A stretch of DNA of 64,000 nt from Sphingomonas hengshuiensis (lineage in GTDB: Bacteria > Pseudomonadota > Alphaproteobacteria > Sphingomonadales > Sphingomonadaceae): positions 1,426,001 to 1,490,000 of the forward strand of contig NZ_CP010836.1 of assembly GCF_000935025.1 (NCBI RefSeq), read 5' to 3'. Below the pieces are notes generated by a model. That model saw nothing but the letters and a program-made list of their open reading frames with translations, did not search any database and was not told the DNA's origin. Position 1 is the stretch's first letter; every line of letters starts with the position of its first letter. Below, piece by piece: positions 9,836 to 17,173 of the stretch. Both the position numbers and the translations under genes were made by a program.

Positions 9836-11049
9836 CCGAGCAGCGCCCGCGCCGCATCGACTCCTGTCTTGTACGCGCCGTGCGCCGTCGAGAATTCATT
9901 TGCCGAACACGCCTCCCCGGCAAAGCGGATGCGCGGGTCGACCGGTGCCGCCAGCGCTGCGCGTGCCGCCCGGCAGCCGGGCAGCGCGTGGCTGTAGCCG
10001 CCCAGGATGAAGTCGGTCCGGCCCCAGGCCGACCCCGCCAGCAGCCGCAGTCGCGGGCGCCATTCCTTGCCCAGCAGGCCGCACAATTCGTCGATCGCAA
10101 AAGCCGTCGCGCCGTCCAGCCCCTCCGCCGCCATCGCTTCCGCGCCTTCGCCGCCGAACATCACCTCGATCACCGGGCGGCCAAAGGGGCGCAGCGTATA
10201 GGTGCCCGTCACCGCCGCGCGCGGGTTGCCCAGCAGATGCGCGTTCGGCTCGATCGCGTCGGCGTCGTCGAGCGCTAGGAACAGCTTGTCGGCGAGCCCC
10301 AGCGGCAGGCTGGCGGCGGCGTGGAGCGCCGGGTCGAACGCCGTGGGGAGGCGGATCGCGCCGCTGGCAAGGACATTGGTCGAGACGGTGACGATCGCGG
10401 CGCCCGCGTCGATCGTGCCGCGCGGAGTCTCCACGCGCAGCCGCGTGCCGCTGGTGTCGATCGCGGTCACCGGCGTCGAGAGCGCGATCGGCAGCCCGCG
10501 CGCATGGGCGGCGACCAGCGCGCCATAGCCGTCGGGCACGCGCCAATCGGTCTCGGTCGCGGCGTCGTCATAGGCGAGATAGTCGGTGATCGAGACGGCG
10601 CGGTTGGACGCGCCGTTGATGAAGCCGCTGATCGCGTCGAGATAGCCGTTCCATTCGCCATCTGGCGCCATCGCGTCGGCGGCGCAGTCGCTGGGGGGCG
10701 GGGCGTCGCGCATCCGGCGGTCGAAGGTCTCGTACGCCGCCCCCGCAGCCGCGCGCTCGGCGGGGGAGAAGCCCAGGTCGCGCCACTGGTTGCGCCAGCG
10801 CGGCAGCGTGCGGTCGACGGCGAAGCCGCTCGCCTCGGCGATGCTCACCCACGGGTTATGCTGGGCGGAATGCAGCCAGCCCGCGCCCAGATCGAGCGGC
10901 ATCCCCGCGACATGCACGGTGTGCGCGCGCCCACCCACGCGGTCGCTAGCCTCGACCAGCAGCACTGCCTTGCCCGCATCGGACAGCGTGCGCGCGGCGG
11001 CGACGCCTGCGGCTCTGGCGCCGATCACGATGATTTCGGGGGCGGTCAT
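9820..11049 (-). CDS. Flavin amine oxidase family protein with altered nucleotide-binding motif
   Basis: A 409-residue protein of the flavin monoamine oxidase/FAD-dependent oxidoreductase family. The N-terminal ADP-binding fold continues with LLVEASDRVGGRAHTV, and the C-terminal FAD segment is RIRFAGEACSANEFSTAHGAY. The usual GxGxxG reads GARAAG: residue 12 is arginine, encoded by AGA at 11014-11016, where glycine is expected. This would be expected to weaken FAD binding unless tolerated. The ATG at 11049 overlaps the stop of the upstream MaoC gene, so it is the distal gene of the run that includes mccA. Substrate unknown. Confidence 0.8.
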   Translation of the reverse strand: MTAPEIIVIGARAAGVAAARTLSDAGKAVLLVEASDRVGGRAHTVHVAGMPLDLGAGWLHSAQHNPWVSIAEASGFAVDRTLPRWRNQWRDLGFSPAERAAAGAAYETFDRRMRDAPPPSDCAADAMAPDGEWNGYLDAISGFINGASNRAVSITDYLAYDDAATETDWRVPDGYGALVAAHARGLPIALSTPVTAIDTSGTRLRVETPRGTIDAGAAIVTVSTNVLASGAIRLPTAFDPALHAAASLPLGLADKLFLALDDADAIEPNAHLLGNPRAAVTGTYTLRPFGRPVIEVMFGGEGAEAMAAEGLDGATAFAIDELCGLLGKEWRPRLRLLAGSAWGRTDFILGGYSHALPGCRAARAALAAPVDPRIRFAGEACSANEFSTAHGAYKTGVDAARALLGQAAA

Positions 11050-11501
11050 GCCTGCGGGCGGCTCCGCAGCAGCGCCGAGCGCAGGCATTCGCACACGGTC
11101 TCGCCGCGCTGGTTGTGCATCTGATGCCGCCAGGTCACGATGCCCTGGCCGGGGCGCGACTTGCTCGGGCGCATGTCGATCACTTCGGTCGAGGCGCGCA
11201 GCGTGTCGCCGATGAACACCGGGCTGGGCATCACCAGCTTGTCATAGCCGAGATTGGCGACCAGCGTGCCGGCGGTCGTGTCGCCCACCGTGATCCCGAC
11301 CATCAGGCTGAACGTGAAGGTGCCGTTGACGAGGATCTGGCCGAACTCGCTCGCGCGCGCGGCCTCTGCGTCGAGGTGCAGCGGCTGGGTGTTGTGGGTC
11401 ATGGTCGAGAACAGCAGATTGTCGGTCTCGGTCACGGTGCGGCGCAGATCATGCTCGATCCGGTCGCCGACCCGCCATTCGTCGTAAAAGCGGCCCGCCA
11501 T
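11046..11501 (-). CDS. MaoC-like (R)-specific enoyl-CoA hydratase family protein
   Basis: A 151-residue hot-dog-fold protein. The hydratase-type active-site segment is NTQPLHLDAEAARASEFGQILVNG, seen as N..PLHLD followed by the conserved GQILVNG turn near residues 37-60. Family members hydrate enoyl-CoA thioesters. The start was set to the ATG at 11501, giving the usual MAGRFYDEWRVGD beginning; the frame is open upstream but belongs to another gene. The start overlaps the GNAT stop and the stop overlaps the amine-oxidase start. Given the nearby acyl-CoA carboxylase genes, a role in branched-chain or terpenoid acyl-CoA breakdown is a reasonable inference. Confidence 0.85.
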   Translation of the reverse strand: MAGRFYDEWRVGDRIEHDLRRTVTETDNLLFSTMTHNTQPLHLDAEAARASEFGQILVNGTFTFSLMVGITVGDTTAGTLVANLGYDKLVMPSPVFIGDTLRASTEVIDMRPSKSRPGQGIVTWRHQMHNQRGETVCECLRSALLRSRPQA

Positions 11502-11968
11502 CAGTGGTTCTCCGTCAAATGCAGCTTGAAGCCGATATGGCTGCGGTCCCAGCCCAGCCGTTCGTAGAAGCGGTGCGCGTCGGTGCGGGTGCGGTGCGAG
11601 GTGAGTTGGACCATGTTGCAGCCGCGCGCGCGGCACTCAGCGACCGCCCAGTCGATCATCGCGCTGCCATGCCCGCCGCCCCGCAGCGCCGTGGCGACCC
11701 GTACCGCCTCGATCTGGCCGCGCCACGCGCCGCGGAAGGACAGGCCGGGCAGGAAGCTGAGCTGCATCGTGCCCATCACCGCCCCGTCGAGCTCGGCGAC
11801 GATCAGCCGCTGGTTGGGATCGGCATCGATCGCGTCGAACGCGGCGCGATAGGCCGGGTCGAGGGGGAGGCTGGGGTCCTCACGCTCATGGGCCACCGCA
11901 TCGTCGGCGAGCAGCGCGACGATCGCGGGGAGGTCCGCCGGGGTGGCGTCGCGGAGGGTGAGCGTCAT
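11501..11968 (-). CDS. GNAT family N-acetyltransferase
   Basis: A 155-residue acetyltransferase-fold protein. Acetyl-CoA motif A is visible as VRVATALRGGGHGSAMIDWAV around residues 90-110, followed by the usual HRTRTDAHRFYERLGW segment near the C-terminus. The acceptor substrate cannot be predicted. It lies between mccA and the MaoC gene on the same strand, its stop overlapping the MaoC start by one base, so it is probably co-transcribed. A palindromic repeat occupies the gap between it and mccA. Confidence 0.88.
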   Translation of the reverse strand: MTLTLRDATPADLPAIVALLADDAVAHEREDPSLPLDPAYRAAFDAIDADPNQRLIVAELDGAVMGTMQLSFLPGLSFRGAWRGQIEAVRVATALRGGGHGSAMIDWAVAECRARGCNMVQLTSHRTRTDAHRFYERLGWDRSHIGFKLHLTENH

Positions 11969-12011
11969 GGGTGGGGCCTGTTCGCGGGGATGGGGGGTGT
12001 ATTCGCGCGCT

Positions 12012-12093
12012 CGCTCCCCTGCGCAGGCAGGGGGCCAGAGTCGCGGGCGGTGCGGCTTGTGGCCCTGGGCCCCTGCTTTCGCAGGGGAGCGCG
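12012..12093. repeat. REP-like palindromic repeat between mccA and the GNAT gene
   Basis: The arm CGCTCCCCTGCG (12012 onward) is matched by CGCAGGGGAGCG (ending near 12092), and the following GC-rich bases also pair imperfectly (GGGGGCCAGAG against GGCCCTGGGCCCC). This forms a long imperfect hairpin of about 80 bases in the 139-bp gap. It may also act as an mRNA-stabilising or attenuating structure within the operon. Confidence 0.75.
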
Positions 12094-12107
12094 GGGGTGA
12101 GGCGTGG

Positions 12108-14003
12108 TCATTCGCTCTTCTCGATGCGGACCAGCAGTGTGGCTTCGCTGACCTGCGTGCCGGCTTCCGCGTTCAGTTCTGCGACGATGCCGTCGAACGG
12201 GGCGGTGAGGCTGTGCTCCATCTTCATCGCCTCCAGCGTGACGAGGCGCTGGCCCTTGGTGACGGTGGCGCCGGGGGTGACGTCTACGGCGGTGATGCGG
12301 CCGGGCATCGGGGCGAGGATCGCGCCGTCGCCTGCATGGCCCGCCGCAGAGCCTGTGGTTTCCCGGGTCGTAAAGAAGTAGGTTTCACCCCGTTCTGTGA
12401 CCACCAGAGTGCCGTCACGGTCGAGGTCGGAAGCGAGACCCGTATCCGTGTCGGCCGTTGCGATAGAGCAAGAATAGCGTTTCCCTGATTCGAAGAGCGT
12501 CAACTCGACGCGAGAGCTGCCGTTAAGGCGGAAGCCAAACAGCCCTTCCTTGAAAGGGCGTTGTTTCCACTCGGTGCCATCGAGCCAGTCGCGGCGAAAG
12601 CGGCGGCCCGCGCTTTCCAGTACTTTTTCGGATGGTTCAGCGCGGCGAGTGAGTGTCTCGCCGGTTCGCTCGATAAGACCTGTGTCGATCTCACCGCGCC
12701 CGAAGGCATCAAGCGAAAGGCACTCGTATAGAAATGCCTTGTTGGTTCGGAGCGGCCCGACAAAGCTTGTGTTGAGGTATTTAATCAGCTGAGAGCGCGC
12801 CGCTTCGCGTGTTTCACCATGCGCCACGATTTTGGCAATCATGGGATCGTAGAAGGAACTGACGCGATCTCCCTCTTCCACGGCGCTTTCCAATCGTGCG
12901 TCGTAGTGGACGTTCATCAGGTCCACGGGCCCTGGGCTCGGCAAAAAACCCTTCGCCGGGTCCTCCGCATACAACCGAGCCTCCATCGCCCAGCCGTCGA
13001 TCTCCAACTCCTCCTGCCGCTTCGGCAACGCCTCCCCGCTCGCCACGCGCAACTGCCACTCGACCAGATCGACGCCGGTGATTTCCTCGGTCACTGGATG
13101 CTCGACCTGGAGCCGCGTGTTCATTTCCATGAACCAGATGCGGTCGGCACGAAGCCCCTCGCTGGCGTCGGCGATGAATTCGATCGTGCCCGCGCCGACA
13201 TAGTCCACCGCCTTCGCCGCGCGGACCGCCGCTGCGCAGATCGCCTCGCGGGTTGCCTCGTCCATGCCGGGGGCGGGGGCTTCCTCGATCACCTTCTGGT
13301 GGCGGCGCTGGAGCGAGCAGTCGCGCTCGAACAGGTGGACGACGTTTCCGAAGGTGTCGCCGAACACCTGCACTTCGATGTGGCGGGGCGACAGGATGTA
13401 TTTCTCCAGCAGCACGCGGTCGTCGCCGAACGACGAGGCGGCTTCGCGGCGGCAGCTTGCCAGTGCGTCGGCGAAGTCGGCGGCGCGCTCGACGCGGCGC
13501 ATCCCCTTGCCGCCGCCGCCCGCCACGGCCTTGATCAGCACGGGATAGCCGATCGCGTCGGCTTCGGCCTGGAGGCGGTCGGGCGACTGGTCCTCGCCGA
13601 GATAGCCGGGGGTGACGGGCACCCCGGCGGCGATCATGCGTGACTTGGCGGCATCCTTCAGCCCCATGGCGCGGATGCTGTCGGGGCGGGGGCCGACCCA
13701 GATGAGGCCGGCGTCGAGCACGGCTTCCGCGAAATCGGCATTTTCCGACAGGAAGCCATAGCCGGGGTGAACCGCCTCAGCCCCGGTTTCGCGGGCGGCG
13801 GCGAGGATCTTCTCGGCGACGAGGTAGGAGTCGCGCGCCGGGCTGGGGCCGATATGCACGGCCTGATCCGCCTGCCGAACATGCAAAGCGTTCGAGTCGG
13901 CGTCCGAATACACGGCAATGGTGCGGACATTGAGTGCCCGAGCGGTGCGGATGATCCGGCAGGCGATTTCGCCACGATTGGCAATCAGTAGCGATTTCAA
14001 CAT
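12108..14003 (-). CDS. mccA: Acyl-CoA carboxylase biotin-containing alpha subunit, probably methylcrotonyl-CoA carboxylase
   Basis: Carboxylates its biotin with ATP and bicarbonate, then hands the carboxyl group to the beta subunit. The 631 residues carry the biotin carboxylase N-domain (IANRGEIACRIIRTAR), the ATP-grasp loop KAVAGGGGKGMRRVE, the catalytic block RDCSLQRRHQKVIEEAPAP, and a C-terminal biotinyl domain with the lysine in LEAMKMEHSL. The start follows a GGAGAGG site five bases upstream. mccB lies upstream on the same strand and supports the leucine/isovalerate pathway assignment; a geranyl-CoA or propionyl-CoA substrate cannot be excluded from sequence alone. Confidence 0.88.
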   Translation of the reverse strand: MLKSLLIANRGEIACRIIRTARALNVRTIAVYSDADSNALHVRQADQAVHIGPSPARDSYLVAEKILAAARETGAEAVHPGYGFLSENADFAEAVLDAGLIWVGPRPDSIRAMGLKDAAKSRMIAAGVPVTPGYLGEDQSPDRLQAEADAIGYPVLIKAVAGGGGKGMRRVERAADFADALASCRREAASSFGDDRVLLEKYILSPRHIEVQVFGDTFGNVVHLFERDCSLQRRHQKVIEEAPAPGMDEATREAICAAAVRAAKAVDYVGAGTIEFIADASEGLRADRIWFMEMNTRLQVEHPVTEEITGVDLVEWQLRVASGEALPKRQEELEIDGWAMEARLYAEDPAKGFLPSPGPVDLMNVHYDARLESAVEEGDRVSSFYDPMIAKIVAHGETREAARSQLIKYLNTSFVGPLRTNKAFLYECLSLDAFGRGEIDTGLIERTGETLTRRAEPSEKVLESAGRRFRRDWLDGTEWKQRPFKEGLFGFRLNGSSRVELTLFESGKRYSCSIATADTDTGLASDLDRDGTLVVTERGETYFFTTRETTGSAAGHAGDGAILAPMPGRITAVDVTPGATVTKGQRLVTLEAMKMEHSLTAPFDGIVAELNAEAGTQVSEATLLVRIEKSE

Positions 14004-14127
14004 GTTGGCCTCTCCGGATACGCGGAAACTTCACGAAACTCGCGCATATTGGGCAGTAAGATAATGGCGTGGGGTTGGGCGGTCATGCGGCCAGCCTAGG
14101 CACATTATGGGCGTGTAGGACAGCGCC

Positions 14128-14436
14128 TCACGGGTGGCGTTCGGGGAAGCCGTGGCGCGTGGCGAGCGCGGCGAGCAGCCCCTCGATCTCGTTCGCGAAG
14201 CCGCCGTCCCAGACGAGCGCGGGCAGGTTCTGGTTCGCCTCGCCCAACGCCGCGACCACGGCGGCGCGGGGGCGGGGCCAGGGGAGGCGGACGACGTTCA
14301 GCTTCGCGGCGCGATCGGGGAAGGTGGCGAGCAGCCCTTCGACGATCATGCATTCCTTGCAATAGAAATGCCGCGCGCCGCCCAGCGCCGGATCGGCCCA
14401 GTCGGGATCGAGCAGGAACAGCGTGTCGCGGCTCAT
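14128..14436 (-). CDS. DUF3088 family protein
   Basis: A 102-residue protein starting MSRDTLFLLDPDWADPALGG. It has a thioredoxin-like CxxC-type pattern HFYCKECMIVEGLL near residue 30 and a WPRPRAAVVAALGEANQNLP block typical of DUF3088. No activity is established; a glutaredoxin/thioredoxin-like fold is plausible. I took the ATG at 14436 because it overlaps the stop of the upstream NTF2-like gene (ATGA) and matches the family N-terminus; the frame extends further upstream. mccA follows 124 bases downstream. Confidence 0.75.
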   Translation of the reverse strand: MSRDTLFLLDPDWADPALGGARHFYCKECMIVEGLLATFPDRAAKLNVVRLPWPRPRAAVVAALGEANQNLPALVWDGGFANEIEGLLAALATRHGFPERHP

Positions 14437-14912
14437 TGCGCCGGGCATCCGGTGGTGCGCGAGGTCCAGCTGACGTTGGCGATCTTCCACGCGCCATTCT
14501 CACGGACCATGTCGAAATGGTCGACCCCGCAATGATGGACCTTGCCGTCGATCAGGAAGACATAATCGCCCCACACCATCGCGATGTCGCCGTCGATCTC
14601 GATCGCGGGGCTGCGCATCCGTTCCTCCAGCCGCTCGGCGCCGGGGGTGAAGCGCGCGAGCAACTGCGGCCAAGGGGTGCGGGTGATGCTGCGGCTGCCG
14701 TCGGGCTTTTCGGTCGCAATGATCGCGGCGCCGCCGGGGAGGAGGAGGGGCTCCACCGTCGTGGCGTCGCGTGTCGTGATCGCGGCGAACAGCGCGGTGA
14801 TGGGGGCGAGCACCTCTGCCTCCTCCGATGCGGGCGGGGGCAGCGCGGTGCCCTTCACGATCGGGGCGACGGGGGTGGTTTGCAGGGCGAGGGCGAGGAG
14901 CAGGGGGAGCAT
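14433..14912 (-). CDS. Secreted NTF2-like (SnoaL/DUF4440-type) protein
   Basis: A 159-residue protein with a short hydrophobic N-terminal segment (MLPLLLALALQTTPVAP) that looks like a signal peptide. It is followed by a cone-shaped NTF2-like domain: ITALFAAITTRDATTVEPLL, then IAMVWGDYVFLIDGKVHHCGVDHF, then ENGAWKIANVSWTS. Such proteins bind or transform small ligands, but nothing in the sequence fixes the ligand. It lies between the DUF559 cassette and the DUF3088 gene and overlaps the latter, so the two are coupled. Confidence 0.8.
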   Translation of the reverse strand: MLPLLLALALQTTPVAPIVKGTALPPPASEEAEVLAPITALFAAITTRDATTVEPLLLPGGAAIIATEKPDGSRSITRTPWPQLLARFTPGAERLEERMRSPAIEIDGDIAMVWGDYVFLIDGKVHHCGVDHFDMVRENGAWKIANVSWTSRTTGCPAQ

Positions 14913-14949
14913 GGGGGTTCCTTAGTAAGGGCCGAAGACGCGAACTCTA

Positions 14950-15306
14950 TCATTCCTCCCCGGAACGGGGAGGGGGACCGCCGGCCGCAGGTCGGTGGTG
15001 GAGGGGGCTCCGCGCGCGGCAGGCGGTGACGATGCCGGTGATTACTGCGTCAAGGTCGCGAAGAATTTCTGCGGCGGGGATGCGGAGGGTGGCGAAGCCA
15101 AGTGCCGCCAGCCTTTCGTCGCGGACAGCGTCGCGCTGGGGCTGCGTCCCCCGCGCGTGCGCTTCGCCATCGACTTCGATCGCCAGCCGGGTTTCGAGAC
15201 AGGCGAAGTCGAGCTGGTATTCGAGCTGGGGGTGCTGGCGGCGGAATTTGAAAGCGCCGGGGCGCTTGCGGAGCGCTTGCCAGAGCAGGACTTCGGGAAG
15301 GAGCAT
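14950..15306 (-). CDS. DUF559 (Vsr-like) endonuclease-fold protein 1
   Basis: PD-(D/E)xK-type fold related to very-short-patch repair endonucleases. The core shows LPEVLLWQALRKRPGAFKF, then QLDFACLETRLAIEVDGEAH, in which D and E-x-D-G are the expected metal ligands, then RDERLAALGFATLRIPAAEIL. The ATG at 15306 gives 118 residues and a slightly short N-terminus; the frame is open upstream but has no better start before the right inverted repeat. The C-terminal tail (SPLHHRPAAGGPPPRSGEE) is read through the left inverted repeat, and the stop sits at its outer edge. DNA substrate unknown. Confidence 0.75.
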   Translation of the reverse strand: MLLPEVLLWQALRKRPGAFKFRRQHPQLEYQLDFACLETRLAIEVDGEAHARGTQPQRDAVRDERLAALGFATLRIPAAEILRDLDAVITGIVTACRARSPLHHRPAAGGPPPRSGEE

Positions 15307-15433
15307 TCTGCTGCGCTCGGCGCGGGCTTTCTTGACGTGCTTTATCGGCGCGCGAAGAACCTCGGGCTGGCGTGGGCCCCCTCCACCACCCCGCTGCGCG
15401 GGGCGGTCCCCCTCCCCGTTCCGGGGAGGAATG
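14951..15433. mobile_element. DUF559 cassette with terminal inverted repeats
   Basis: Bases 14951-14982 and 15402-15433 are perfect inverted copies of 32 bases, starting CATTCCTCCCCGGAACGGGG. A further 15-base inner match (GGTGGTGGAGGGGGC at 14994-15008, inverted at 15376-15390) extends the ends to about 58 bases each. The roughly 480-bp unit holds a single gene, a DUF559 endonuclease-like protein. It lies between mccB and the NTF2-like gene and looks like a MITE with endonuclease cargo. I see no obvious target-site duplication. Confidence 0.75.
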
Positions 15434-15446
15434 TCCTTCGCGCCCC

Positions 15447-17048
15447 TCACATCCGGAACACCCCGAACGCCGGGCGCTCCGGGATCGGCGCGTTCAGCGT
15501 TGCTGCCAGCGCCAGCCCGAGCACGTCGCGGGTTTGCGCCGGGTCGATGATGCCGTCGTCCCAGAGCCGCGCGGTGGCGTGCCAGGGGTTGCCTTCGTCT
15601 TCGTATTTCTGGCGGATCGGGGCCTTGAACGCCTCGGCCTGCTCGGGCGTCCAGGTCTCCGCGTCGCGATGGACGGTGGCCAGCACGCTCGCCGCCTGTT
15701 CGCCGCCCATCACCGAGATGCGGCTGTTGGGCCAGCTGAACAGGAAGCGGGGGCTGTAGGCCCGCCCGCACATCCCGTAATTGCCCGCGCCGAAGCTGCC
15801 GCCGATCAGCACCGTGATCTTGGGCACGGTCGCGGTCGCCACTGCCGTCACCAGCTTTGCGCCATGTTTCGCAATGCCTTCGGCCTCATACTTGCCGCCG
15901 ACCATGAAGCCCGAGATGTTCTGGAGGAACAACAGGGGGATGCGCCGCTGGCACGCCAGCTCGATGAAATGCGCGCCCTTTTGTGCGCTTTCGGAGAACA
16001 GGATGCCGTTATTGGCGATGATCCCGACGGGCATTCCCCAGAGTTGCGCGAAGCCGCAGACGAGGCTGGGGCCGTACAATGCCTTGAACTCGTGGAACTC
16101 GCTGCCGTCGACCAGCCGGGCGATGACTTCGTGGACGTCATAGGGCGCGCGCACGTCCTGCGGCACGATGCCGTACAGTTCCTCCGCCGCATAGCGGGGC
16201 GGGCGCGGGTCGAGCAGCTTGACGTCGGGCGTAGCGTCGGCGGGCAGGTGGCTGACGATGTCGCGGACGATCGTCAGCGCATGCTCGTCATTCTCGGCGA
16301 GGTGATCGACCACGCCCGAGGTGCGCGCGTGGAGATCGCCGCCGCCCAGATCCTCGGCGCTGATGACTTCGCCGGTCGCGGCCTTGACCAGCGGCGGGCC
16401 GGCGAGGAAGATCGTGCCCTGATTGCGGACGATGATGCTCTCGTCGCTCATCGCGGGGACATAGGCGCCGCCCGCGGTGCAGCTTCCCATCACGCAGGCG
16501 ATCTGGGGGATGCCCAGCGCCGACATATTCGCCTGGTTGAAGAAGATGCGGCCGAAATGGTCGCGGTCGGGGAACACTTCGTCCTGGTGCGGCAGGTTGG
16601 CGCCGCCGCTGTCGACGAGGTAGATGCAGGGCAGGCGGTTCGCCTCGGCGATTTCCTGCGCGCGGAGATGCTTCTTCACGGTCATCGGGAAATAGGTCCC
16701 GCCCTTCACCGTCGCATCGTTGCACAGGATCATCACCATCCGGCCCGACACGCGCCCGATGCCGGCGATCAGCCCCGCGCCGGGGACTTCGTCGCCGTAC
16801 AGGCCGTTCGCGGCGAGCTGGCCGATTTCCAGGAACGGCGCGCCGGGATCGAGCAGCCGCTCGACGCGCTCGCGCGGGAGAAGCTTGCCGCGCGCGCTGT
16901 GGCGTTCGCGCGAGGCTTCGCTCCCGCCCAGCGCCGCCTGTGCCACGTCGCTGCGGAGGCGATCGGCGAGCGCGCGGTTATGCGCGGCGTTGGCGCGGAA
17001 GGCGTCGCTGTCTGCCGCGACCCTCGTATCGAGCACGGGTGCGCTCAT
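15447..17048 (-). CDS. mccB: Acyl-CoA carboxyltransferase beta subunit, probably methylcrotonyl-CoA carboxylase
   Basis: Transfers the carboxyl group from biotin to the acyl-CoA, here most likely 3-methylcrotonyl-CoA of leucine breakdown. The 533 residues match the carboxyltransferase family across their length: [57 protein letters not shown] and [20 protein letters not shown]. The ATG at 17048 has AGAGGA about nine bases upstream; a TTG at 17057 would overlap that site. It is the first minus-strand gene of the run and is divergent from the M13 peptidase gene. The DUF559 cassette was inserted immediately downstream. Confidence 0.9.
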   Translation of the reverse strand: MSAPVLDTRVAADSDAFRANAAHNRALADRLRSDVAQAALGGSEASRERHSARGKLLPRERVERLLDPGAPFLEIGQLAANGLYGDEVPGAGLIAGIGRVSGRMVMILCNDATVKGGTYFPMTVKKHLRAQEIAEANRLPCIYLVDSGGANLPHQDEVFPDRDHFGRIFFNQANMSALGIPQIACVMGSCTAGGAYVPAMSDESIIVRNQGTIFLAGPPLVKAATGEVISAEDLGGGDLHARTSGVVDHLAENDEHALTIVRDIVSHLPADATPDVKLLDPRPPRYAAEELYGIVPQDVRAPYDVHEVIARLVDGSEFHEFKALYGPSLVCGFAQLWGMPVGIIANNGILFSESAQKGAHFIELACQRRIPLLFLQNISGFMVGGKYEAEGIAKHGAKLVTAVATATVPKITVLIGGSFGAGNYGMCGRAYSPRFLFSWPNSRISVMGGEQAASVLATVHRDAETWTPEQAEAFKAPIRQKYEDEGNPWHATARLWDDGIIDPAQTRDVLGLALAATLNAPIPERPAFGVFRM

Positions 17049-17173
17049 GAAATCCAATCCTCTCAGCTTCTTTCCCCACGCCTATACGCGGCGACCCGAG
17101 TTTGGAAGGCACTGGCGCCCGGTTGCCCGCGGGTGTAGCCGATGCCGTCGAAACCTGGGTTCGGAGACGAAGC

